In this document: piece after piece, positions 35,001 through 40,472 of the stretch
Layout: each line of letters starts with the position of its first letter
Position numbering within the stretch: position 1 is the stretch's first letter
Source: Bacteroidia bacterium
GTDB lineage: Bacteria; Bacteroidota; Bacteroidia; Bacteroidales; VadinHA17
Length of the DNA stretch: 40,472 bases
Assembly: GCA_026391475.1 (NCBI GenBank)
Contig: JAPLED010000064.1
Coordinates: 1-40,472 of the forward strand
Direction of reading: 5' to 3'
Program-made: the position numbers and the translations under genes
The notes under the pieces: model-generated
Seen by the model: only the letters and a program-made list of their open reading frames with translations
What the model was told of the DNA's origin: nothing
Database searches by the model: none

Positions 35001-35641
35001 TAATAATTAATGGCTTCCTTTGGAAATTCGGGAAATTGTTTATGGATTATTTCCATTTGTTCTATTGCCTTATCAGTGTCTCCTTTACGGATATAAATCT
35101 CGATCAGGTTAAGTTGGGGGACGATATTCCCCTGAGCTTTCTCAACAAGCTTAAGCAGACAATTCTCGCGTTGCTTTTGAGATTCCTCATCTGTCCCTAT
35201 CGAATACAATTCAGAAAGATCATACAGTATTTTAATATGGTCAGGAGCAAATGTAAGTGCCTCTTTAAGTTCCGAGATCGAACGATCACGTTCATCATTC
35301 ATCTGGTAAACTGTAGCCAATATCAACCTGATATCAGGATCTTTGGGATCAATTTTAATCGCTTTTAAAAGCTGCTTTTCAGCTTCCGGATACTTGCCCA
35401 TTCTTAAATATGCCAATCCCAGATTTGCATACCCCAGTTTTTCTTTTGGTGCCAGATCGATAAACTTTAAGAATTCCTTTTCGGCCTCGTCAAGTTTAAA
35501 CTCTTCCAGATAGGCAAGTCCCAGGGTTTTAATGGTCATCAGATCCAGCGATTTTTGCCTGTTATTTTCTGCAGTATTTTTACAGCTGAACAGGATGAAG
35601 AAACAGAGAACAATCAACAATAGTAAATTTGTCTTTTTCAT
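32075..35641 (-). CDS. Large TPR + FG-GAP propeller + UnbV lipoprotein
   Basis: Envelope lipoprotein of 1188 residues from the ATG at 35641. An in-frame ATG 16 codons upstream would precede the signal and overlap the previous gene. The signal MKKTNLLLLIVLCFFILFSC ends in a lipobox Cys. About residues 40-200 form TPR units (KLGYANLGLAYLRMGKYPEAEK and similar). Residues about 290-650 hold seven FG-GAP motifs (DYDGDGDIDLYV, DYDNDGFIDLYI, DLDHDGDLDLFE, DFDDDGDIDLFV and others). An UnbV-type segment (VLFGIGNRSKADVIRITW) follows, then a C-terminal domain of about 400 residues starting SCPFLYTWNGDEYVFAKD, found with such proteins in other phyla. It is coupled to the next FG-GAP gene by a TAATG junction. 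Function unknown; the build suggests an outer-surface binding platform. Confidence 0.82.
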   Translation of the reverse strand: MKKTNLLLLIVLCFFILFSCKNTAENNRQKSLDLMTIKTLGLAYLEEFKLDEAEKEFLKFIDLAPKEKLGYANLGLAYLRMGKYPEAEKQLLKAIKIDPKDPDIRLILATVYQMNDERDRSISELKEALTFAPDHIKILYDLSELYSIGTDEESQKQRENCLLKLVEKAQGNIVPQLNLIEIYIRKGDTDKAIEQMEIIHKQFPEFPKEAINYYDKTLSSLKKQDKGNAIIQFTIFHNYLKVTSPYQAGIMELKGPGGSLIGFPLITFDQKTSSQINENGSLLDVIKFTDVTSSAGLNIVPAFVDGENTEFRNSTHVAAADYDGDGDIDLYVGSYDPASSSYKHYLFNNEMGRFSDVSTKAGLRHSGKESSTAFADYDNDGFIDLYIVKEDGDILYRNTGKGTFEDVTAKAKIGSKTGGNKALFFDLDHDGDLDLFEARSNSNLLFRNNSDGTFQEQTEKMGLSSGDVNSRDAAFGDFDDDGDIDLFVVNKNASNILYSNQRQGVFKDITENSGLKSNGGSSAVAVGDYNNDGFLDLFITSVNGGNHELFRNLDNGSFERVKNTNEMFSAIQHVKAYDASFFDFDNDGFLDLLIAGESEEKGGRGLFLFHNDGKGNFTDVSKLLPEEPKSGKQIAVFDYNEDGDLDVVIAGLNGGVFLLRNDGGNINHFIKMKLVGLRAGSAKNNHFGIGAKVEMRAGDLYQTMIVTDPNVLFGIGNRSKADVIRITWTNGVPQNIFFPGTDQSLVEAQTLKGSCPFLYTWNGDEYVFAKDIIWRSALGMPLGIMGGNTAYAFPDASDDYIKIPGELLKPKKGMYSIQVTSELWETIYFDKVQLVAVDHPDSVDVFVPEQFSPPPFPGYRIFQVKEKHIPVSAKDSQGNDVLSFITEKDDRYLSDFKPDKYQGVTEMQDMILDPGEVDQTGNLFLFLNGWIFPTDASINVAISQSHDIKVIPPIIQVINKKGEWETVIDNLGFPMGKNKTVIADLSGKMLSTDHRIRIRTNMEIYWDYIFFSDCLSNAPIISTVIKPVSADLHYRGFSRSFRKGGRYGPHWFDYSDVDKNNRWRDLSGNYTRYGNVLPLLTESDNKYIISNAGDETSIEFDAKGLPELKKGWKRDFLIHSVGWVKDGDINTALGNTVLPLPFHGMTNYPPAEKDSYPKDPELQKYLREYNTRIVTSEDYHNAIKKRDQ

Positions 35642-35678
35642 ACCACCAAAATTAAGAAATAAGAATTTAAATTCGGAC

Positions 35679-36803
35679 TTATCTTTCAACTAGTACCGGA
35701 ATACCATTTTTTATTTCCATCATTCCGGGAACACCTATACGATTTCCTTTATTATCAAATTGTATCATTCCCGTAACACCTTCATATTTAATATTTGCCA
35801 ATGTTTTTTGTATTTTATCACGATCAAGACCGGCATTTCTAATAGCTTCAATAATTAAATTCATACCATCAAAGGCATATGCTGCAACCGCGTCTGGCAT
35901 ATTGCCAAATGTTCTTTGAAACTCTTGTTGGAAGGCTAAACCCTTAGATCCCAACCACTTTCCTGAAGAAACCAATACAACACTTTCATAACTTTTCAAT
36001 TCCTGATCTGATAATTCTTTTTCACCCAACACAGATAATGTGCCAAAAACAGTCTGGTTCATTTTTCTTTTTCGCATTTGCTGAATTAATTTCAATGAAG
36101 CCGAAGGTTGTCCAAATAGAATAATACAATTGACTTCTGCTTTATAAATCTGATCAAGCAAAACATTAAAATCCTGACTGGAATTCTCATAAAAAAACTG
36201 CAATGGGTCCGCTTTGCCAGCTATTTTCGTTTCTTTCAAAAAGCTGTCTAAGGCCAATTTTGAATCATAACCATTATCAGCAACTGCCGCTATTTTAGTA
36301 ATTTTTCTCTTATTATATATTTCTTCAATAAATGCAGCAGCCTGCTGAAGATCGTTTGGCACACAACTAAAATACCAGGGGACAAAAGCCTGAGACAGTG
36401 TTGGATCACTTGCCCATGCAGATAAGAAAACAATACGGGCTTTGGTAGTAACCTGTTCAACAAGGTGAGCATTTCTCCCATCGTGAGAACCCATGATGGC
36501 CCAGACCTCTTCTTCAAAAATCAGGTTGACTGCTTCTTTTGAACCGGTTCCCCAGGGTCCTTCCATTGAATGCACTACCAATTGGAAAGGCCGGCCATTA
36601 AAACCTCCCTTTTCGTTTGCTTTCCGAACGGCCATTTCAGCGCCATGTTTAGCTGCCACGGATTTATTATCAGGGATTAAAAGTCCAATTTTTACAGTCT
36701 TATCCGGCCCTTCCGGATTTTTCGAGGCCTGCACATTTGGGACAAAAAGAGCCAGCATAGTGAATACTAGGTAAGCCCGAAATAATAATTTCAATATTCT
36801 CAT
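35679..36803 (-). CDS. Orphan periplasmic binding protein, branched-chain amino acid (LivK) type, copy 2
   Basis: Exported substrate-binding protein of the Peripla_BP_6 family, 374 residues with a signal peptide (LLFRAYLVFTMLALFVPNVQA). The two lobes show VKIGLLIPDNKSVAAKHGAEMAV, GGFNGRPFQLVVHS, VWAIMGSHDGRNAHLVEQV and, in the second lobe, KITKIAAVADNGYDSKLAL and AYAFDGMNLIIEAI. It is paralogous to the binding protein at 37725-39035: both have a WG near residue 80 and the YDGMN/FDGMN helix. No permease or ATPase gene is present, so import through a standard ABC system is not supported here; it may be a sensor or product-binding protein. It starts 20 bases after the DAHP synthase. Confidence 0.85.
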   Translation of the reverse strand: MRILKLLFRAYLVFTMLALFVPNVQASKNPEGPDKTVKIGLLIPDNKSVAAKHGAEMAVRKANEKGGFNGRPFQLVVHSMEGPWGTGSKEAVNLIFEEEVWAIMGSHDGRNAHLVEQVTTKARIVFLSAWASDPTLSQAFVPWYFSCVPNDLQQAAAFIEEIYNKRKITKIAAVADNGYDSKLALDSFLKETKIAGKADPLQFFYENSSQDFNVLLDQIYKAEVNCIILFGQPSASLKLIQQMRKRKMNQTVFGTLSVLGEKELSDQELKSYESVVLVSSGKWLGSKGLAFQQEFQRTFGNMPDAVAAYAFDGMNLIIEAIRNAGLDRDKIQKTLANIKYEGVTGMIQFDNKGNRIGVPGMMEIKNGIPVLVER

Positions 36804-36823
36804 TTAATGATCTCATTGAACCT

Positions 36824-37738
36824 TCAACTCACGGAAGGTTTCGGTAATGAAATTTCCCTACCCAAGGCCTGGGCTATTTTCTTCAAATCAGTCATCAATT
36901 GGGCAAATTCATTCGGGCTGAGCGATTGATAACCATCACATATTGCTTCCTCAGGTTTATAATGGACTTCTATAATTAAACCATCTGCTCCAACTGCTAC
37001 CGCAGCTTTTGCCATTGAAGGCACCATCCACCTGAGACCTGTCCCGTGACTGGGATCAACTATTACAGGAAGATGACTGAGCCGTTTTAACATAGGAACG
37101 GCACTCAGATCGAGTGTATTTCTGGTGGAAGTTTCAAAAGTACGTATACCACGTTCGCAGAGTATTACCTGTTCATTGCCCTGATTAAGTATATATTCGG
37201 CCGCCAATAAGTACTCTTCAATGGTTGCCATCATACCCCGCTTTAGCAAAACAGGCTTCCGGCACATCCCTGCTTCCTTTAAAAGAGGGTAGTTTTGCAT
37301 ATTCCTTGAACCAATCTGTATCATATCGGCATACGAGGCTACCAACCCGACCTGCCGGGTATCCATCACTTCTGTGACCACCGGCAAACCTGTTTCCTCT
37401 CTTATAGAACTGAGCAATTTTAATCCTTCTTCACCCAAACCCTGAAAGTTGTATGGTGAAGAGCGTGGTTTGAAAGCACCGCCTCTTAATATCCTGGCAC
37501 CACCTGTCTTTACTGCCCTGGCTGTTTCAAATAGTTGTTCCTGGCTCTCCACGGCGCAGGGTCCTGCAATAACAATAATTTCAGAATCGCCTACCTGAAC
37601 TCCGCCAATATTCACGATTGTATCATTCGACTGTGTCTTACGACTCACCCTGGGCGGAATGGAAAATCCAACATTTTCCGGATTATAGTATGGATTTGTC
37701 TCCATTATGTCTTTCCTTATAAGATTAATATCCTGCAT
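36824..37738 (-). CDS. aroF: 3-deoxy-7-phosphoheptulonate (DAHP) synthase without regulatory domain
   Basis: Condenses phosphoenolpyruvate and erythrose 4-phosphate to DAHP, the first shikimate-pathway metabolite. The type I-beta catalytic barrel is intact: [62 protein letters not shown] and [10 protein letters not shown]. The 304-residue protein has only a short lead-in before the barrel, without the ferredoxin-like or ACT domain that gives feedback control in many relatives, so it may be unregulated. I chose the ATG at 37738, which overlaps the end of the upstream binding-protein gene by 14 bases, over the longer frame from 37801. No other shikimate gene is near; its place between two binding proteins suggests a dedicated biosynthetic role. 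Confidence 0.9.
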   Translation of the reverse strand: MQDINLIRKDIMETNPYYNPENVGFSIPPRVSRKTQSNDTIVNIGGVQVGDSEIIVIAGPCAVESQEQLFETARAVKTGGARILRGGAFKPRSSPYNFQGLGEEGLKLLSSIREETGLPVVTEVMDTRQVGLVASYADMIQIGSRNMQNYPLLKEAGMCRKPVLLKRGMMATIEEYLLAAEYILNQGNEQVILCERGIRTFETSTRNTLDLSAVPMLKRLSHLPVIVDPSHGTGLRWMVPSMAKAAVAVGADGLIIEVHYKPEEAICDGYQSLSPNEFAQLMTDLKKIAQALGREISLPKPSVS

Positions 37739-39035
37739 TACTGGTATGCCTCTCCATGTCCTTAGGAGGGGGAGCCAGAGAAAATTTGAACTTTCCGTCA
37801 CGGACTTCTGCCATATAGATGTCTCCTATATCATTCCAGCTACCATCAAATACAATTTTGCCGGTAATGCCTGGATAATTCTGAAAAGTTTTCAGATCAG
37901 TTAGCACATCACGGATCAATACGCGGTTAAGACCCGCTTTGTTAATTGCCCCGATAATAATGTTCATGCCATCATAAGCATGTGCCGCAAAAACATCCGG
38001 TTCCTGGCTGAATCTCTTTAAATAATTACTTTGAAATGCCTTTAACTTTGGAATATCTGCGTTGGGATTATATTGACAGGTAGTCACAATGCCTTCAGCC
38101 AGCTTACCGGCAATTTTGAGAAACTCGGGATTAACCATCCTGTCTGAGCCATAGATTGGTTGTTTTAGTCCCATTGCACGTATTTGTTGTAAGATCAGCG
38201 CAGATTCTTTGGCATTTCCCCAAATTAGTATAGCATCTGGTGAAGTTACTAATATTCTCTCCAGCTGTGTTTTAAAATCTGTTTCCCCGTCATTAAAACG
38301 CTCTTCGATGACCATAGGATGACCTACACGTGTTGCAGTCTCAGAGAATATCTTGATCCCCACTCTTCCATACCGGTTATTGGCCCTTATCACTGCTACG
38401 CGGGAAAGACCATCCTTCTTGTAAATCTGGTTAACCAATGAATAACAGCTCTGCCTGTCATCACTGATGACGCGGATTACCCAGGGGATGGCTGTTTCCG
38501 TAAAAGTAGGATCAGGATCACCTGTACAAACCATAGGTATCTCCAGTTTTAAAGTAGCTCTTATTGCAACGTGTGAAACTATGTCGTCGATGGAACCCAA
38601 CCAGGCCCAGACCTTTTCATCATCCATTTTCACCACTTCATTTGCAGCAGCACCCCATAAGCCAACATCATTGTGTATCATTAATTTAAAGGGAATGCCA
38701 CGATATCCTCCTTTTTTATTGGCTTCTTCTATTGCCAGAGTAGCTCCCTGTAACATTTGTTTACCAAGGGACACAATCACTGAGCCTTCCAATGGTCCCA
38801 AAAATCCTATCCTTACCTCTTTAAGATCCGTGGGAGGTGGAATCTCCCGACCTGCCCCGTAAAATTTTATGGGTTCAAGAAAATGATATTTATAGGCTTT
38901 CTGAAACCTTTGATAAGGAAAGATTTCATCCGAAGCCTTACCATAGTTTTTATTTTTATCCTGTCCGATTAAATTTGAAGTCGGAAACAATAAAGTCAGG
39001 ACAAAAATTGCTATTAATAAATATTTTGATTTCAT
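37725..39035 (-). CDS. Orphan periplasmic binding protein, LivK type, copy 1
   Basis: Exported Peripla_BP_6 substrate-binding protein, 436 residues from the ATG at 39035 ([18 protein letters not shown], a clear signal peptide). The longer frame from 39083 overlaps the Rid gene and was rejected. Key segments are [70 protein letters not shown] and [19 protein letters not shown] polar stretch of about 60 residues lies between the signal and the domain. It starts 10 bases after the Rid gene and overlaps the DAHP synthase start by 14 bases, indicating tight coupling. No ABC permease or ATPase accompanies it. The ligand is unknown; amino acids or aromatic acids are usual for the family. Confidence 0.85.
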   Translation of the reverse strand: MKSKYLLIAIFVLTLLFPTSNLIGQDKNKNYGKASDEIFPYQRFQKAYKYHFLEPIKFYGAGREIPPPTDLKEVRIGFLGPLEGSVIVSLGKQMLQGATLAIEEANKKGGYRGIPFKLMIHNDVGLWGAAANEVVKMDDEKVWAWLGSIDDIVSHVAIRATLKLEIPMVCTGDPDPTFTETAIPWVIRVISDDRQSCYSLVNQIYKKDGLSRVAVIRANNRYGRVGIKIFSETATRVGHPMVIEERFNDGETDFKTQLERILVTSPDAILIWGNAKESALILQQIRAMGLKQPIYGSDRMVNPEFLKIAGKLAEGIVTTCQYNPNADIPKLKAFQSNYLKRFSQEPDVFAAHAYDGMNIIIGAINKAGLNRVLIRDVLTDLKTFQNYPGITGKIVFDGSWNDIGDIYMAEVRDGKFKFSLAPPPKDMERHTSNAGY

Positions 39036-39045
39036 GAGCTTGTAA

Positions 39046-39621
39046 TTAGTTTGATTTGCAGATTGCATATACTTCGATTTCAACTAAAAGGGTTTCCCAG
39101 CAAAGTCGTGCCTGAATTCCGGTACTGGCAGGTAAAGGATCAAGATTCATCCACTGATAAAAGGAGGTGCGGATTTTATTGAATTCGGCATAATCTCTTT
39201 CAATATCCCTGAGATAATTTGTTGTTCTGACAACATCATGCCATGACATTCCCTCAGCTGCCAGAAGATTGGTGATATTGCGGTAAGTTCTCCATTGCTG
39301 TGCCTTAAAATCGCCGAGGTGCTCGGCTTTACCTTCCTCATTTACACTGGCTGTACCTGAAATGAGCAAAACCTTATGACCGCCGAAATCAAGTCGCAGC
39401 GCCCTTGAAAAAGATGATGGTTTCTGATAGTTGTATGCTTCATTTATTACCTGGGGAGCATGTGTTACATGTTTCTCAATCGGAGGTCGCTCATTATGAA
39501 GGGATGGATAAACTGATTCAATAAGTTTATTATCATCAGATAAAATTCCGAGTTTTTTCATCTCAACACGCTCTCCATCTGTGAGTTTTGAAAGATCTAT
39601 CAATAATTCTTTATTGCCCAT
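39046..39621 (-). CDS. Rid/YjgF-superfamily protein, chorismatase-like
   Basis: Cytoplasmic protein of 191 residues with a C-terminal Rid (YjgF/YER057c) domain from about residue 65. Visible segments are LRLDFGGHKVLLISGTASVN, HLGDFKAQQWRTYRNITNLL, DVVRTTNYLRDIERDYAEFN and ARLCWETLLVEIEVYAI. The GTAS, GD...Q and LLVEIE pattern resembles the C-terminal half of chorismatases (FkbO/Hyg5/XanB2 type), which cleave chorismate, more than short imine deaminases. The N-terminal about 60 residues are shorter than in true chorismatases, and the usual Arg before the last motif is replaced (CWE for CRP). Together with the DAHP synthase two genes on, a role in handling a shikimate-derived compound is a fair guess, not shown. 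Start ATG is 39621. Confidence 0.75.
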   Translation of the reverse strand: MGNKELLIDLSKLTDGERVEMKKLGILSDDNKLIESVYPSLHNERPPIEKHVTHAPQVINEAYNYQKPSSFSRALRLDFGGHKVLLISGTASVNEEGKAEHLGDFKAQQWRTYRNITNLLAAEGMSWHDVVRTTNYLRDIERDYAEFNKIRTSFYQWMNLDPLPASTGIQARLCWETLLVEIEVYAICKSN

Positions 39622-39646
39622 TATTTCTATTATTTCTATTATTTAA
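39620..39646. repeat. Short nonamer repeat between propeller and Rid genes
   Basis: ATTATTTCT twice in tandem and a third partial copy, spanning the Rid start codon, the 17-base gap and the stop codon of the propeller gene. Small, but it follows the same rule as the larger arrays. Confidence 0.4.
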
Positions 39647-40472
39647 GTAACTCTCCACGACTGACTCCTTTTTCTGTAGCAACCCACAGGACATCAGCAT
39701 CAGCATCAACACCAATTATAAAATTATGTGCAATGGATGGGGATAATGGCATTTCTCTGGTAGATTTATTCATAGTACTATCATCGTTACGACCAAAATT
39801 TTTAACGATGGCCATTCCATCGCTGTTATTGTCATTTTTCTTATAGGTTACCCAGCTTTTTCCATCAGTACAGCTTAACCCTTTATCGCTGCAAATAAAA
39901 ACTACCGGACCTTCAGCCCTGAGAAAGTTGATAAAATTACTTGCCAAACCACTGTCATGGTCGAAGTACCCTTTCCAATGGGTTCCATCGTAACGGCTTA
40001 TGCCAAAGTATGTAGATACCCATAAAATACCATCTGCATAAGAAGTGGCTGTAGTTATATCATGAACTACACCATCATCGGGGAGAAGGTCAATTTCCAT
40101 TTCACCATCGGGATCAGTGTAATCCTTGAATTGCTTTGTTTTTTTAGTGTATTCGATTACTCCGCCCCCCCAGGCTGCAATAAATATCTTTCCATCTCCT
40201 GCCGATACACCATATGTCCAGGGCTCATGCATGGGAGCATTCTTTTCTGTGAATATCTCCCATTCTTTAGTGTAAGTATCATAATGGCCGGCGCCGCCTC
40301 CGGTAGCAGTCCATACATCTTTGCCATCACAGATAACGCAGTAAACCAGATCATTAGGAAGGCCGCTATTAAACTGCGTAAAAGTTTCGAATTTGCCTGC
40401 GGACCACCGGCTTAACCCTCCCAACGTTCCAATCCATACATCCCCGGTTAATTCACTGACATCTATTGAAAC
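39639..40472 (-). CDS. Regulator-type beta-propeller protein (5' part cut off by window edge)
   Basis: C-terminal 277 residues of a protein whose start lies beyond the right edge. The frame is open to base 40472 (VSIDVSELTGDVWIGTLGG), so no start is visible. It is built of Reg_prop-type propeller repeats as found in the sensor part of hybrid two-component systems: DVWIGTLGGLSRWSAGKF, DVWTATGGGAGHYD, ILWVSTYFGISRYDGTHW and VLWVATEKGVSRGE, each blade with the xWxxTxxGxxR(W/Y) pattern. No kinase domain follows the propeller; it stops 15 bases before the Rid start, so this copy is probably a stand-alone surface or periplasmic propeller. It is the first visible gene of the nine-gene operon. Confidence 0.75.
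   Translation of the reverse strand, partial: VSIDVSELTGDVWIGTLGGLSRWSAGKFETFTQFNSGLPNDLVYCVICDGKDVWTATGGGAGHYDTYTKEWEIFTEKNAPMHEPWTYGVSAGDGKIFIAAWGGGVIEYTKKTKQFKDYTDPDGEMEIDLLPDDGVVHDITTATSYADGILWVSTYFGISRYDGTHWKGYFDHDSGLASNFINFLRAEGPVVFICSDKGLSCTDGKSWVTYKKNDNNSDGMAIVKNFGRNDDSTMNKSTREMPLSPSIAHNFIIGVDADADVLWVATEKGVSRGELLK

Noticed and set aside
32075-35641. Hybrid two-component sensor or toxin in the large TPR/FG-GAP gene
   Set aside because: No kinase, receiver, protease or toxin motif was seen; only TPR, FG-GAP, UnbV and an uncharacterised C-terminal domain.

Overview
The window looks like a chromosomal segment of an environmental Bacteroidota, probably a Bacteroidales/Marinilabiliales-type polysaccharide degrader. 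The evidence is an AT-leaning sequence, lipoprotein signals, an M6 protease with a Por-type (type IX secretion) C-terminal sorting domain, TANNTTTG-type promoter elements, and KduI/KduD/GH105/UxaC uronate genes. No tRNA, rRNA, CRISPR array, insertion sequence or integrase was recognised. No gene-free stretch exceeds 300 bases; the longest gaps (13435-13686, 12047-12285, 22277-22521, 27000-27287) are described in the feature list.

Region 1 (1-16762) is a hexuronate and pectin/uronan catabolism island. The minus-strand block, in transcription order, is uxaC, a mannonate-oxidoreductase-like SDR, a PPi-type phosphofructokinase, a HAD hydrolase, a LarA-family nickel-pincer epimerase homologue, a Gfo/Idh oxidoreductase, gnd, a hexuronate MFS transporter, a LacI regulator and a truncated uxaE. 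A divergent plus-strand block has a secreted GH105 unsaturated uronyl hydrolase, a secreted GH5, kduI and kduD. UxaC with UxaE would funnel both galacturonate and glucuronate to fructuronate. GH105, KduI and KduD would convert unsaturated uronates to KDG. UxuA, KdgK and KdgA are not in view. The LarA-like protein plus Gnd suggests a possible mannonate-to-gluconate side route.

Region 2 (16830-22276) has an outer-membrane beta-barrel protein, the M6 protease, a multi-pass membrane protein and a UPF0316 protein. Region 3 (22522-26999) holds a lipoprotein and a double-rhodanese lipoprotein on the plus strand. These converge on a minus-strand sulfur module of two YeeE/YedE half-transporters and two rhodanese-fold proteins that have both lost the catalytic cysteine. 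truA follows at 27288.

Region 4 (28116 to the right edge) is a tight, one-direction operon of nine genes, several of them translationally coupled. In order they are a regulator-type beta-propeller (cut by the edge), a chorismatase-like Rid protein, an orphan periplasmic binding protein, a DAHP synthase without a regulatory domain, a second orphan binding protein, a TPR + FG-GAP + UnbV lipoprotein, an FG-GAP + UnbV protein, an asparagine-synthetase-like ligase with no glutaminase cysteine, and a radical SAM protein. I could not match this combination to a known pathway. It is the best candidate for an undescribed biosynthetic system, possibly making a shikimate-derived, amidated small molecule handled at the cell surface.

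A second unexplained signal runs through the whole window. Many intergenic gaps are filled by short-period tandem arrays, mostly of exactly 7 bp and phase-locked even where the repeated word changes. Sister arrays have 8-, 9- and 10-bp periods. They abut or overlap stop codons, often have inverted halves, and in one place flank a decayed four-helix-bundle (S23-type) gene.
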